Shown here piece after piece: positions 1-9,514 of a DNA stretch of 64,000 nucleotides (position 1 is its first letter; each line of letters begins with the position of its first letter). This DNA is from Curtobacterium sp. A7_M15. Lineage in GTDB: Bacteria; Actinomycetota; Actinomycetes; Actinomycetales; Microbacteriaceae. The notes under the pieces were generated by a model. It was not told the DNA's origin, searched no databases, and was given only the letters and a program-made list of their open reading frames with translations. Position numbers and translations under genes: made by a program. The stretch covers positions 1-64,000 of the forward strand of contig NZ_JAUZED010000005.1 of the NCBI RefSeq assembly GCF_030705415.1, read 5' to 3'.

Positions 1-2
1 AC

Positions 3-2084
3 CCGACCGCACCTGCCGACCCCGCGTCCGCCGACGGCCCCGCCGCCGGGGCGACCCTGTCGGCGTCCGCAGCCGACGGCGGCGGCCGAGCCGCGCCTCC
101 CGGACCCGGAGCCGACCACGTCGTGACCGGGCCCGGCGGCGGACTCACGTGGTTCGAGGACGGCACGGTCGAGGGCGCCGACGTCGCCGTCTTCGCGAAC
201 GAACTGCTGCCCGAGCTGCCGGCGCACGGGGTCCGCACCGTCGTGCAGGGCGAGCGCGTCGACTACGAACGGCTGACCGGTCGCCCGCACATCCGCGTCA
301 CGACCATGCCGTCGGACAAGCACGACTGGTTCGACCTCGGCATCTTCGTATCGGTGAACGGCAAGCAGGTTCCGTTCACCCCGCTGCTCCGGGCGCTCGC
401 GAAGCGGGACCGGCGGATGAAGCTCATCGACAACTCGTACCTGTCGCTGTCGGACCCCGCGTTCGACCGGCTGAAGGAGCTCATCGACGAGGCACGCGAC
501 CTCGACGAGTGGGAGCCCGACCAGCCGATGACGGTCACGCCGCTGCAGGCCGGGCTGTGGTCCGAGTTCGACCAGCTGGCGGACGAGACCTCGCACGACG
601 AGCGGTGGCAGGCGATCGCGTCGGGGTTGCTCGGGGCGACGCCCCCCGGGTCGGTGCCCGTGCCGACGTCGGTGCACGCGGAGCTCCGGCCGTACCAGCA
701 CGCCGGGTACGCGTGGCTCTCGTTCCTGCTGTCACACGGCGTCGGCGGGGTGCTCGCCGACGACATGGGGCTCGGCAAGACGCTGCAGGTCCTCGCGACG
801 ATCGCCGCCGCGCGGGAGTCGTCGCCGGACGAGCCGCCGTTCCTCGTCGTCGCCCCCACCTCGGTGGTCGGGAACTGGGCGACCGAGGCCGCCCGGTTCA
901 CCCCGTCGCTGCGCGTCTCCACGATCGGCTCGACGACGCTCAAGGACCCCGGGCTCGTCGCACGCGCCGCGGCATCGTCGGACGTCGTCGTGACGTCGTA
1001 CGCGCTGCTCCGGCTCGACGCGACGGCGTACACCGACCTGCCGTGGGCGGCCCTCGTGCTCGACGAGGCGCAGTTCGTGAAGAACCCGCAGTCGCAGACG
1101 CACCGGGTGGCGGTGGACCTCCGCGCGCCGGTGAAGTTCGCCATCACCGGGACCCCGCTCGAGAACGGGCTGACGGACCTCTGGGCGCTGTTCCACATCG
1201 TCGCCCCCGGACTGCTGTCGTCGTGGTCGCGCTTCGGGGACGACTACGTGAAGCCGCTCGGCTCCCCCGACCTCCGGGGCGTCGCCCGGCAGGAGCTCAC
1301 GGCGCGGCTGCGTCGGCGGATCCGGCCGCTCATGCTCCGGCGCACGAAGGAGAGCGTCGCCGCCGACCTGCCGCCGAAGCAGGAGCAGGTCGTCCGGGTC
1401 ACGCTCGACCCGGCGCACCGGACCCTGTACGAGACGACGCTGAACCGTGAGCGGCTGAAGGTGCTCGACCTCATCGACGACCTCGCGAAGAACCGGATGA
1501 TCGTGTTCCGGTCGCTGACCCTGTTGCGGATGCTCGCGCTGTCGCCGGCGCTGGTCGACGGTCCACGCGATGACCTGTCGTCGGCGAAGCTCGACCTGCT
1601 GCTCGACGAACTCGAGCAGCTCGCCGCCGAGGGTCGCCGCGCCCTCGTGTTCAGTCAGTTCACCTCGTTCCTGCGGATGGTCGCGGCAGCGCTCGACGAC
1701 CGTGGGATCGGGTACGAGTACCTCGACGGCTCGACTCGGCGCCGCCCCGAGGTCATCGACCGCTTCCGGAACGGCACCGCCCCGGCGTTCCTCATCTCGC
1801 TCAAGGCCGGCGGCTTCGGGCTGACCCTGACCGAGGCGGACACCGTCTTCGTGCTCGACCCGTGGTGGAACCCCGCTGCCGAGAACCAGGCGGTCGACCG
1901 GACGCACCGCATCGGGCAGACCCGCTCGGTGAACGTGCAGCGATTCATCGCCGAGGACACCATCGAGGAGAAGGTCCTCGCGCTCGCGGCGAAGAAGGCC
2001 GAGCTGTTCGCGACGATGATCGACGACGACGCGCTCTTCGCCGAGGACCTGACGGCCGACGACATCCGGTCGCTGCTGGGCTGA
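3..2084 (+). CDS. SNF2-family DEAD/DEAH helicase, 5' end outside window
   Basis: C-terminal part of a Swi2/Snf2-type ATP-dependent DNA translocase. The frame is open from base 3, so the true start lies upstream; the first 40 codons are a Pro/Ala-rich linker and the GTG at 123 is only the first candidate start inside the window. Counting from that GTG, motif I DDMGLGKT is near residue 213, motif II DEAQ near 312, the SAT-equivalent ITGTPLENG near 340, and the C-terminal helicase lobe carries KAGGFGLTLTEAD, DPWWNPAAE and QAVDRTHRIGQ. The ending EEKVLALAAKKAELF is usual for bacterial SNF2 proteins, which often also have an N-terminal SWIM zinc finger that cannot be seen here. It acts on chromosomal DNA in an unknown process. 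It is followed by a strong hairpin terminator facing a convergent gene. Confidence 0.93.
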   Translation, partial: PTAPADPASADGPAAGATLSASAADGGGRAAPPGPGADHVVTGPGGGLTWFEDGTVEGADVAVFANELLPELPAHGVRTVVQGERVDYERLTGRPHIRVTTMPSDKHDWFDLGIFVSVNGKQVPFTPLLRALAKRDRRMKLIDNSYLSLSDPAFDRLKELIDEARDLDEWEPDQPMTVTPLQAGLWSEFDQLADETSHDERWQAIASGLLGATPPGSVPVPTSVHAELRPYQHAGYAWLSFLLSHGVGGVLADDMGLGKTLQVLATIAAARESSPDEPPFLVVAPTSVVGNWATEAARFTPSLRVSTIGSTTLKDPGLVARAAASSDVVVTSYALLRLDATAYTDLPWAALVLDEAQFVKNPQSQTHRVAVDLRAPVKFAITGTPLENGLTDLWALFHIVAPGLLSSWSRFGDDYVKPLGSPDLRGVARQELTARLRRRIRPLMLRRTKESVAADLPPKQEQVVRVTLDPAHRTLYETTLNRERLKVLDLIDDLAKNRMIVFRSLTLLRMLALSPALVDGPRDDLSSAKLDLLLDELEQLAAEGRRALVFSQFTSFLRMVAAALDDRGIGYEYLDGSTRRRPEVIDRFRNGTAPAFLISLKAGGFGLTLTEADTVFVLDPWWNPAAENQAVDRTHRIGQTRSVNVQRFIAEDTIEEKVLALAAKKAELFATMIDDDALFAEDLTADDIRSLLG

Positions 2085-2140
2085 CGTCGCCGGGGCGCGG
2101 CGGCGCGGCGCGCGGTGCGCGGTGCGGGCGCACAACGGAA

Positions 2141-2178
2141 GTCCCGCCGAACCACGGCGGTGCGCGGTTCGGCGGGAC
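2141..2178. terminator. Bidirectional hairpin terminator
   Basis: Perfect 13-bp arms GTCCCGCCGAACC (2141-2153) and GGTTCGGCGGGAC (2166-2178) enclose a 12-nt loop in the gap between the convergent helicase (ends 2084) and aldo/keto reductase (ends 2196). TTTT follows 2183 on the plus strand. Confidence 0.75.
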
Positions 2179-2195
2179 GTCGGTTTTGCGGCGCC

Positions 2196-2975
2196 TCAGC
2201 GGGCGAGGGCGTCGATCGCGGCGACCTCGTCGGAGGACAACTCGATCCGAGCACCGGCGGCGTTCGACCGGATCCGCTCCGGGTTCGACGACTTCGGGAT
2301 GACCACGAACCCGTGGGCGACGTGCCACGCGACGATGACCTGGGCGCTGTCCGCGTCGTGAGCGTTCGCGATGTCGACGAGCGTCGGGTCCTGCAGGTTG
2401 CTCGCCTTGAACGGGCTGTAGCCCTCGAGCACCACCCCACGGGACGCGAGGCCGTCCGCGATCGTGCGGTCGTACTCGACGGGACTCCACTTGATCTGGT
2501 CCACGGCCGGGGCGGTGCCCGTCGCCGAGGTGATCTCGTCGATCTGCGCGAGCGAGTAGTTGCTCACGCCGACGGCCCGGGTCAGCCCGTCGGCCTGCGC
2601 CTGGACCACCTGCTCCCACACGTCCGGACGTGCCTCGCCGTTCGGCGGCCAGTGCACGAGCCAGAGGTCGAGGTGGTCGAGGCCGAGCTGGTCGAGGCTC
2701 TCCTCGATCGTCTCCCGCACCCGGTCGGCGTTGTCCGGCGGGAGCTTCGTCGTCACGAAGACGTCGTCGCGTGCCAGTCCGGACTCGGCGATGGCCTTCC
2801 CGACGCCGCGCTGGTTGCGGTAGCCGGTGGCGGTGTCGATGTGGCGGTACCCGGCCGCCAGGGCTTCGCCGACGGCTGCGGGGGCCTCGGCATCGGGGAT
2901 CTGCCAGGTGCCGAAGCCGAGGAGCGGCATCGACCCACCGGTGACGGACACGGACGGGTTCGCGTAATCGGTCAT
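2196..2975 (-). CDS. Aldo/keto reductase (2,5-diketo-gluconate reductase type)
   Basis: NADPH-dependent cytosolic oxidoreductase of 259 aa with the AKR (beta/alpha)8 fold. The catalytic tetrad is readable: Asp and Tyr in HIDTATGYRN, Lys in FVTTKLPPDN and His in DLWLVHWPP. The signature GVSNYSLAQID and the cofactor-binding C-terminal IPKSSNPERI are present. It is slightly shorter than the usual 270-280 aa, at the C-terminus. Starts at ATG 2975. The physiological substrate cannot be told from sequence. Confidence 0.93.
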   Translation of the reverse strand: MTDYANPSVSVTGGSMPLLGFGTWQIPDAEAPAAVGEALAAGYRHIDTATGYRNQRGVGKAIAESGLARDDVFVTTKLPPDNADRVRETIEESLDQLGLDHLDLWLVHWPPNGEARPDVWEQVVQAQADGLTRAVGVSNYSLAQIDEITSATGTAPAVDQIKWSPVEYDRTIADGLASRGVVLEGYSPFKASNLQDPTLVDIANAHDADSAQVIVAWHVAHGFVVIPKSSNPERIRSNAAGARIELSSDEVAAIDALAR

Positions 2976-3008
2976 GCACCCGTGTCTACGCCGTGCTCGC
3001 GACGCCGT

Positions 3009-3554
3009 TCAGAGCGAGGCGGTCCAGTCGGCGACGGTGACGACCTCGGCCTGCCGTGGGAAGACCTTCTCGACGAGGACGCGGTGGACCTCCGGATCGC
3101 CGTCCACGCACGCGTCCGACAAGACCGTGAGGCCGAAGTCGAGGTCGGCCGCCTGGCGGAGCGTCGAGAGGACGACCCCGCTCGTCGCGATACCGGTGAG
3201 GACGAGGTCGCGGACCTCGAGACCGCGGAGCAGCACCTCGAGGTCGGAGCCCGTGAACGCACTGACGCGCAGCTTCGTCACGACGAGGTCGTCGTCCCCG
3301 ACCCCGAAGGCACTGTGCACGTCCGTCGCGCCCGGGGCCTGGGCGCCGATGCGTTCGCGTGCTTGCCGGAACACCTTGTTCGAGCGTGCGGCCTCGGGAG
3401 CACCGGGACGCATCGCGATCCGCACGAAGACCACGGGGATGCCGCGTTCACGGGCAGCCGACACCGCGGCCGTCGCTGCCGCCAGGACCTCGTCCGTGCC
3501 GAGCCGTTCGACGATGCCGTTCTGGTAGTCCATGACGAGGAGTGCGGTGCCCAC
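3009..3554 (-). CDS. Isochorismatase-like cysteine hydrolase
   Basis: Isochorismatase-fold hydrolase with the Asp-Lys-Cys style layout. LLVMDYQNGIV supplies the N-terminal Asp, VVTKLRVSAF the Lys, and GIATSGVVLSTLRQA the region of the nucleophile. In that last motif the usual Cys (GxxTxxCV) is replaced by Gly (TSGVV), so classical cysteine hydrolysis is doubtful. I place the start at GTG 3554 (181 aa), where family homology begins; an upstream extension to 3668 would add an Arg/Pro-rich stretch that overlaps the divergent gene's promoter. Amidase or isochorismatase activity is not predictable. Confidence 0.82.
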   Translation of the reverse strand: MGTALLVMDYQNGIVERLGTDEVLAAATAAVSAARERGIPVVFVRIAMRPGAPEAARSNKVFRQARERIGAQAPGATDVHSAFGVGDDDLVVTKLRVSAFTGSDLEVLLRGLEVRDLVLTGIATSGVVLSTLRQAADLDFGLTVLSDACVDGDPEVHRVLVEKVFPRQAEVVTVADWTASL

Positions 3555-3694
3555 CCGGAAGACGCTACTCCGACGGTCCGGGCGGTCGACCCTCCGCTGG
3601 GGTTCCGGTCGATGTCCGACGTGTCCGGCATCATCGACGAGGCCGTCCGGCCCGCACCACCGCACCACCGCACCACCAGGAGCTCCACCACCGC

Positions 3695-4492
3695 ATGACG
3701 TCCCGCCGACGCCGTACCCGCACCAGCCTCACGTCCGTCCTCGTCCTCCTCGCACTCGCCGTCGGTGGGTACGCCTTGCACGCCGCGGGCGTCATCGCGC
3801 CCGATGCCGAAGCCGCACCGGCGACGACCAGCGCACCCACCGCAACCGACGCGCCCACGATCGAGACGGAACCGGGCACGGCGGGGACGACCCGCGCCTC
3901 CCGAACCGCCGCACCGAGCGCGGCTGACGCACCGAGCGCGGCCGCTGAGATCGCGCGAGCGGAACTCGCCGCGCTGCCCGTCAAGGGCAAGGCGCCCGCG
4001 ACCGGGTACGACCGGGTCGGCGAGTTCGGCACCGCCTGGCTCGACGTCGACCGGAACGGGTGTGACACGCGGAACGACGTGCTCGCGCGCGACCTCTCGG
4101 CGATCACCCGTCAGGGCTCCTGCCGGGTGATGAGCGGGACGCTCGTGTCGCCGTACACCGGGGCGAGGATCGACTTCGTCCGCGGCGAGGGGACCTCGAC
4201 GCTCGTGCAGATCGACCACGTCGTCGCACTCGAGAACGCGTGGCGGACCGGGGCGCAGCAGCTCTCGCAGCGTGAGCGGGAGGCACTCGCGAACGATCCC
4301 GAGAACCTGTTCGCGGTGGACCAGCACTCGAACGGGCAGAAGCGCTCCGGCGATGCGGCGACCTGGCTCCCGGCGGAGAAGTCGTTCCGGTGCACGTACG
4401 TCGAGCACCAGGTCGCGGTGAAGACGAAGTACCGGCTGTGGGTCGCCCCGGCCGAGCACGACGCGATCGCGCGGATCCTCAGCAACTGTTGA
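3695..4492 (+). CDS. Secreted HNH-type nuclease (DUF1524/GmrSD C-terminal-like)
   Basis: 265-aa exported protein. The ATG at 3695 follows AGGAG and opens a signal or anchor segment (Arg-rich n-region, then LTSVLVLLALAVGGYALHA). A Thr/Ala/Pro-rich linker of about 60 residues follows, then a DUF1524-type HNH domain. Visible domain motifs are DRNGCDTRND, LVQIDHVVAL (the HNH His within DH), NPENLF-like NDPENLFAVD, NGQKRSGDAATWLP, and paired Cys in CDTR and SCRV. Secreted actinobacterial proteins of this class are predicted extracellular DNases. It stands alone, divergent from the hydrolase at 3009-3554. Confidence 0.9.
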   Translation: MTSRRRRTRTSLTSVLVLLALAVGGYALHAAGVIAPDAEAAPATTSAPTATDAPTIETEPGTAGTTRASRTAAPSAADAPSAAAEIARAELAALPVKGKAPATGYDRVGEFGTAWLDVDRNGCDTRNDVLARDLSAITRQGSCRVMSGTLVSPYTGARIDFVRGEGTSTLVQIDHVVALENAWRTGAQQLSQREREALANDPENLFAVDQHSNGQKRSGDAATWLPAEKSFRCTYVEHQVAVKTKYRLWVAPAEHDAIARILSNC

Positions 4493-4612
4493 GCCGTGCG
4501 GCAAAACGACAGGTGTAGTCTAAGTCGTGTCGATGCGAACGCATCGTCCGGACTCGCTGCTCCACCGCGGACCCCGAGCCCTTCACCGTCGAAGACCTCA
4601 GGAGGCCTCCCC

Positions 4613-5410
4613 ATGCCCGGCACCACCACCGCCCGCTTCACCGACCGCGTCGTCCTCATCACCGGCGGTGGATCCGGCCTCGGCCGCGCGACCGCCGTCC
4701 GCCTCGCCACCGAGGGCGCGAAGCTCTCCCTCGTCGACGTCTCCGCCGAGGGCCTCGAGGCCTCGAAGACCGCCGTGCTCGACGCGGCCCCCGACGCCGA
4801 GGTCCTCACGACCGTCGCCGACGTCTCCGACGAAGCCCAGGTCGAGGCGTACGTCACCGCCACCACCGAGCGCTTCGGTCGCATCGACGGCTTCTTCAAC
4901 AACGCCGGCATCGAGGGCAAGCAGAACCCCACCGAGTCCTTCACCGCGGCCGAGTTCGACAAGGTCGTCGCGGTCAACCTCCGTGGCGTGTTCCTCGGCC
5001 TCGAGAAGGTGCTGCGCATCATGCGCGAGCAGGGTTCGGGCATGGTCGTGAACACCGCGAGCGTCGGCGGCATCCGCGGCATCGGCAACCAGTCCGGCTA
5101 CGCCGCCGCCAAGCACGGCGTCGTCGGGCTCACCCGCAACTCGGCGGTCGAGTACGGCCGCTACGGCATCCGCATCAACGCCATCGCCCCCGGCGCCATC
5201 TGGACGCCCATGGTTGAGAACTCGATGAAGCAGCTCAACCCCTCGGACCCCCGGGCGGCCGCCGAGGAGTTCATCCAGGTCAACCCCACCAAGCGCTACG
5301 GCGAGGCCCCGGAGATCGCCGCGGTCGTCGCGTTCCTGCTCTCAGACGACGCCTCGTACGTCAACGCCACGGTCGTCCCGATCGACGGCGGACAGTCCGC
5401 CGCCTATTGA
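4613..5410 (+). CDS. Short-chain dehydrogenase/reductase
   Basis: 265-aa NAD(P)(H)-dependent oxidoreductase of the classical SDR family. It shows TGGGSGLG (dinucleotide binding), NNAG, catalytic Ser in NTASVGG, YAAAK (YxxxK), and the PGAIWTPM and IDGGQSAA ends. AGGAGG at 4600-4605 lies 7 nt before ATG 4613, which fixes the start; the longer open frame from 4496 has no coding character. Asp in LVDVS after strand 2 suggests NAD rather than NADP. Substrate unknown. A 48-bp repeated palindrome follows the stop. Confidence 0.93.
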   Translation: MPGTTTARFTDRVVLITGGGSGLGRATAVRLATEGAKLSLVDVSAEGLEASKTAVLDAAPDAEVLTTVADVSDEAQVEAYVTATTERFGRIDGFFNNAGIEGKQNPTESFTAAEFDKVVAVNLRGVFLGLEKVLRIMREQGSGMVVNTASVGGIRGIGNQSGYAAAKHGVVGLTRNSAVEYGRYGIRINAIAPGAIWTPMVENSMKQLNPSDPRAAAEEFIQVNPTKRYGEAPEIAAVVAFLLSDDASYVNATVVPIDGGQSAAY

Positions 5411-5428
5411 GCCGCGCGGTCCGGCGCG

Positions 5429-5476
5429 TGACCGTTCTGGTTCGCGATCCCCGGCTTCCCCGGACCAGAACGGTCA
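5429..5476. terminator. Repeated 15-bp inverted repeat, copy 1
   Basis: TGACCGTTCTGGTTC (5429-5443) pairs with GGACCAGAACGGTCA (5462-5476), with one mismatch. It sits just after the SDR. A second copy of the same element is at 53387-53434, so it is a dispersed palindrome that probably also serves as a terminator. Confidence 0.6.
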
Positions 5477-5567
5477 ACGCATGACCACGAAAGGCCGTCC
5501 CGTCCCGGCGTCCCGACGACCCCGCCCGACGTGACAGCATGGAGGCCGACCCTCGGGAGGGAACCGC

Positions 5568-5996
5568 ATGAGCACGAACGACCAGACCGGATCGGCCTTC
5601 GGTCGCGGCGTCGACAACACCCCGCCGACCGCGTCCGCCGAACTCCGCCGCCGGATGGCGACCTCGCCCGCGGGCTTCCTCCGGAGCGCGGCGTGGGTGC
5701 CGTGGCGTCCCGCGGATGCGCCCGACGGCGGGAGCGTCGCGCACGTGATCATCCGCGAGAAGCCGTTCGTCCCGGTCTTCACCGACCCTGCCGAACTCGC
5801 CGCGGGGCTGCCCGACACCGAGGGCCGACCGGTCTCGATGTCCGAGCTCGTGACCGCGCTGCCGGAGGAGTTCGGGATCGTCGTCGACCCCACGAGCGCC
5901 GCGGAAGCGAACTTCCTGCACGCCGATGTCCTCGCCACCATGCGGGCGCAGATGCAGAGCGGTGTCCAGCTCGACGAGGACCCCGACCAGAGCTGA
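5568..5996 (+). CDS. SseB-like N-terminal domain protein
   Basis: 142-aa soluble protein. The central part, including VIIREKPFVPVFTDPAEL and a C-terminal ALPEEFGIVVDPTSAAE stretch, resembles the SseB N-terminal domain found in many actinobacterial proteins of unknown role. GGGAGGG ends 7 nt before ATG 5568. It is monocistronic and convergent with the nuclease/helicase gene, leaving a 9-bp gap. No catalytic residues are apparent. Confidence 0.75.
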   Translation: MSTNDQTGSAFGRGVDNTPPTASAELRRRMATSPAGFLRSAAWVPWRPADAPDGGSVAHVIIREKPFVPVFTDPAELAAGLPDTEGRPVSMSELVTALPEEFGIVVDPTSAAEANFLHADVLATMRAQMQSGVQLDEDPDQS

Positions 5997-6005
5997 ACCG
6001 GCCGC

Positions 6006-9000
6006 CTACCGACCACTCGGGCCGGGCTCGACGAGCTCGATGAACCGGGACAGCAGCGACAACCCGGCGATCGAGGGCGGCAGACCCGTGGCCAACGCCG
6101 GCGAGTACACGAGGTACGCCGCCCACTTCGCCCGCGACAGCGCCACGTTCAACCGGTTCGGCATGAGCAGGAAGTCGAGCCCACGCGGGATGTCGGCCGC
6201 GCTCGACGCCGCGAGCGAGACGATCGACACGACGGCCTCACGCCCCTGGAACAGGTCGACCGTGCCGACCTGGGTGCCGCGCAGTCCTGCTCGGTCGAGG
6301 GCGTCGCGGATCACCGACCCCTGCGCGTTGTACGGCGCGACGACGATCACGTCCTCGTCCGTGAGCACGCGTTCGGTGTCGCCGTCCACCCATCGCCGAC
6401 CGACGACGTCCTGCGCGAGGGCGACGACCCGGGCGGCTTCTTCCACCGAGGAGGTGGTGTTGCCCGCGTGCACGATCGGCTCCGGGTGGACCCCCGGTTC
6501 GATGCCGTCGAGGTGCCGCCCGGACACCATCGACGCCAGCTGCCCGTCGTAGGACAGTGCCGACACCGATGCTGTGAGAGCTGGCTCCATCCGACGCGTC
6601 CGCGCCAGGAAGTAGCCGAACGCATCCGGCAGTACGTGCTGGCCGTCCGCGAGCCACCCGAGTGCGGACTCGTCGACCGGCTCGGGGTGGGACCCCTGCG
6701 ACACCTGCGGCAGTTGCTGCGGATCTCCGAGCAGGAGCAGCCGGGTCGCCGCGATCGACGAGGCGATCGTCGGCGCGAGGGAGAACTGCCCCGCCTCGTC
6801 CACCACGAGGAGGTCGAGGGACCGCCGCGGGATCGTGCCCTCGTTCGCGAAGGTCCACGCGGTGCCGCCGACGACCCCGCCCGTGCCGGTCTCGGCACAC
6901 GACGACAGGAACGCAGCCACGGCGGCGTTGTTCTTCACCGGCGTCCACGCGGCCGACTCGAGGTCGTCCTCGGTCGCACCGCTCTTCGGCACCTTGACGA
7001 CACGATCAGCCGGAATGCCGGCCGCGACCACGGACGACAGGAAGTTCTCGGAGGTGGCGTGCGACTGCCCGACCACGCCGACCCGCCAGCCGTACTCGCG
7101 CACGAGCCGCGCGACGACGTTCGAGCCGACGTACGTCTTGCCCGTTCCCGGAGGGCCCTGGATCGCCAGGTACGACCGATCCAGCTCGAGCAGCGTCGCG
7201 ACCACGGCCGACACGGTGTCGTCGCCCTGCACGGGCACGATCGGTCCCCTGGGCGGGACCCGACGGAGCAGGTCGAGCGCCGGGTCGGGCAGCATCGCGG
7301 GCAGGGCGTCGAGGACCGCTTGCCCCCACTCGGCGATCGCCTCGGGCTGGGGCTTCGCTCGCGGCGGTGCTGCCGGTGCGAGGGCGACCGGGAAGTCCTC
7401 GTGCGGCGAGCCACCGACCGGCAGGCTCTCCTTCACGAGCACCTCGAAGCCGTCACCGTTCTCGAACGCGTCCAGCACGACCGCGCGAGCCGACGCGCCC
7501 TTCGAACCCGGCGCCGGAGCGGCGACCGATGGCGGGAGTGGGTCGTCGTAGACGAGGTGGGGCGTGCCTCCTGGACGGAGCCGCGAACCGGGCGCGAGCG
7601 TCCCCGACAACCGGATCTCTCGTGACTGCGACCGCGCACGCGGCAGGGTCCCCCAGTCGCGCTCGACCGAGGCCCGCTCGACGACCAGCACGTCGCGGGT
7701 GTCCGCCCACTCGTCCACCGGGTTCCGCAGGCGGTCGAAGTGGTCCTGCCAGAAGGTCTTCGCCTCGCGCCGGTGGTAGTCGATCGCGGCCGCGGCGAGC
7801 GCCAGTGCCGTCTGGTCGGACGTGCGGTCAAGGGCGTCGACCCCGTCGAGCTGCGCGGCGAGCGCCGTGTACACGGGGTTCGGTTCGCGGTCGACCGGGA
7901 TCGGCGGGAGCAGTTCGTCCGGCTCCGCGGCGATCGGTGTCGGCGCGGCCGCTCGGAGCGACAGGAGCCAGTCGCGCAGCCGGAGGGTCGACCGGCAGTC
8001 GTAGGCGTTGTAGTCGGCGACCTCGTCGAGCATGTGCTGGCCGGCGGCTGGGTCGCCGTTCCGGAGCTCCTCGATCGCGTCGACGTACGCGGTGATGCTG
8101 TCCGCCGCGTTCGTGACGTCGCTGAGCCGCAGGTCGTCGCCCATGTACAGCGGCTCGAGCTTCTTGATGGAGTAGCTGCGGCTGCCGACCACGAGCGCTT
8201 TGCGGACGATCGGGTAGAGGTCGACGAGGACGCCGGCGCGGAGCAGGTCGTCGACGGCCTCTTCCCCGACGCCGTGCCGGGCCGCGAGCGAGAGCAGGTG
8301 CGTTCGCTCGTACGCCGCGTAGTGGTAGATGTGCATCCCGGGGTGCTGCTGCCGCCGAGCCTCGATGAAGGCCAAGAAGTCCACCAGGGCCTGGCGCTCG
8401 TCGCGGATCGTGTGGGCCCAGAACGCGGTGAAGCGCGCCTCGGGGTCGACGAGCCCGAACAGGTAGTCGAGTCCCCAGTGCACGCCGTCCTCGGTGTGGA
8501 GCGGGTCCCCCTCGAAGTCGAAGAACACGTCGCCCGGGTCCGGTGCCGGGATCGCGTCGAGCGCGCGCGGGTCCGCCACCTCGTAGGCGGGCGTGCGGCC
8601 GTCAGTCTGCTCGGTGTCGACCTGGAGGCGCGCCTGACGCACCAGCCGAGCCTGCGTCCCGCGCGGGAGACCGGGCACAGCGGTGGTGCGGTCCGCCAGC
8701 TCGTCGATCGTCCGCACCCCCTGCCGGATGAGCTTCGTCCGTTGGTCGAGTCGCATGCCCGCGACGAGGACGAGGTCACGGTGCTCGGCGACCTGCGTCG
8801 TGCAGACGTCGCACCGGCCGCACGACGAGTACCGCAGGTCGGCCCACTGCAACGGCTCGGTCTCGGCCATCCGCTCGGCGATCACCCGCTGCAGCTCGAC
8901 GCGCTGCGTCCGGTACACCGGCGCGATGTCGGCGAGGTCGTGCGTGGTGGTGGTCCGGTCGCCCAGCACCAGGTGCACCTGCTCGCCGGTGGGGATGCCG

Positions 9001-9482
9001 TGCGCCTGCATCTGCTCGGCGTAGGCGGCGAGCTGCAGGAGGGCGCTGATCTTGGCGTGACGGGCGAGCTTGGTGTCGTAGACCTCGTACTCGCCGCGGT
9101 CGTTGCGGATGATGAAGTCCGCGAAGCCGATGAAACCCGGCGCCCCTGGCGTCGGCGAGGCGAAGAAGGTCGGTTGGTAGAGGACGTCGGCGCCGTCGTG
9201 CATCGCTGCCCGTGCTCGTTCCGCCGTCTGGGCGTACTGCGCGGGCTCGGGGCGGTCGAACTCGACGACGTCCCGGGTCTCGCGGAGGATGTCGAGGTAG
9301 TCGAGCTCGTGCTGGTCCCCCAGGCGTGCCGTGCGCTCGAGCATGTCGTCGTGCGTCTCGGGCAGTGGTTCGCCCCGCCCGAGCTTCGCGTCCATGCGCC
9401 GCAGGAACGCCCACTCGCAGGCCGCCCAGGTCGAGAGGTCGCTCGGGCTGAGCAGGACCTGCCCGTCGCCGCCGATCTGCAT
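6006..9482 (-). CDS. TM0106-type RecB-like nuclease fused to SF1 helicase
   Basis: 1158-aa two-part protein. The N-terminal half (about 1-500) is a TM0106 family RecB-like PD-(D/E)XK nuclease: FADFIIRNDRGEYEVYDTKLARHAK gives the D-x-E-x-K centre, and the Cys cluster around SSCGRCDVC resembles the Fe-S or zinc site of AddB/Cas4-like enzymes. A second exonuclease-like region has DVFFDFEGDPL. The C-terminal half is an SF1 Dna2/Upf1-like helicase with Walker A GPPGTGKT near 776, Walker B VVDEAGQ near 890, and VGTVDLFQGREA near the end. The start is ATG 9482, preceded by GGGGGA; the open frame continuing to 10121 is antisense to the next gene. Likely role: DNA end processing or repair. Confidence 0.9.
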   Translation of the reverse strand: MQIGGDGQVLLSPSDLSTWAACEWAFLRRMDAKLGRGEPLPETHDDMLERTARLGDQHELDYLDILRETRDVVEFDRPEPAQYAQTAERARAAMHDGADVLYQPTFFASPTPGAPGFIGFADFIIRNDRGEYEVYDTKLARHAKISALLQLAAYAEQMQAHGIPTGEQVHLVLGDRTTTTHDLADIAPVYRTQRVELQRVIAERMAETEPLQWADLRYSSCGRCDVCTTQVAEHRDLVLVAGMRLDQRTKLIRQGVRTIDELADRTTAVPGLPRGTQARLVRQARLQVDTEQTDGRTPAYEVADPRALDAIPAPDPGDVFFDFEGDPLHTEDGVHWGLDYLFGLVDPEARFTAFWAHTIRDERQALVDFLAFIEARRQQHPGMHIYHYAAYERTHLLSLAARHGVGEEAVDDLLRAGVLVDLYPIVRKALVVGSRSYSIKKLEPLYMGDDLRLSDVTNAADSITAYVDAIEELRNGDPAAGQHMLDEVADYNAYDCRSTLRLRDWLLSLRAAAPTPIAAEPDELLPPIPVDREPNPVYTALAAQLDGVDALDRTSDQTALALAAAAIDYHRREAKTFWQDHFDRLRNPVDEWADTRDVLVVERASVERDWGTLPRARSQSREIRLSGTLAPGSRLRPGGTPHLVYDDPLPPSVAAPAPGSKGASARAVVLDAFENGDGFEVLVKESLPVGGSPHEDFPVALAPAAPPRAKPQPEAIAEWGQAVLDALPAMLPDPALDLLRRVPPRGPIVPVQGDDTVSAVVATLLELDRSYLAIQGPPGTGKTYVGSNVVARLVREYGWRVGVVGQSHATSENFLSSVVAAGIPADRVVKVPKSGATEDDLESAAWTPVKNNAAVAAFLSSCAETGTGGVVGGTAWTFANEGTIPRRSLDLLVVDEAGQFSLAPTIASSIAATRLLLLGDPQQLPQVSQGSHPEPVDESALGWLADGQHVLPDAFGYFLARTRRMEPALTASVSALSYDGQLASMVSGRHLDGIEPGVHPEPIVHAGNTTSSVEEAARVVALAQDVVGRRWVDGDTERVLTDEDVIVVAPYNAQGSVIRDALDRAGLRGTQVGTVDLFQGREAVVSIVSLAASSAADIPRGLDFLLMPNRLNVALSRAKWAAYLVYSPALATGLPPSIAGLSLLSRFIELVEPGPSGR

Positions 9483-9514
9483 GCGTTCCCCCGTCTCGTC
9501 GGTCTCCTGCGAGC

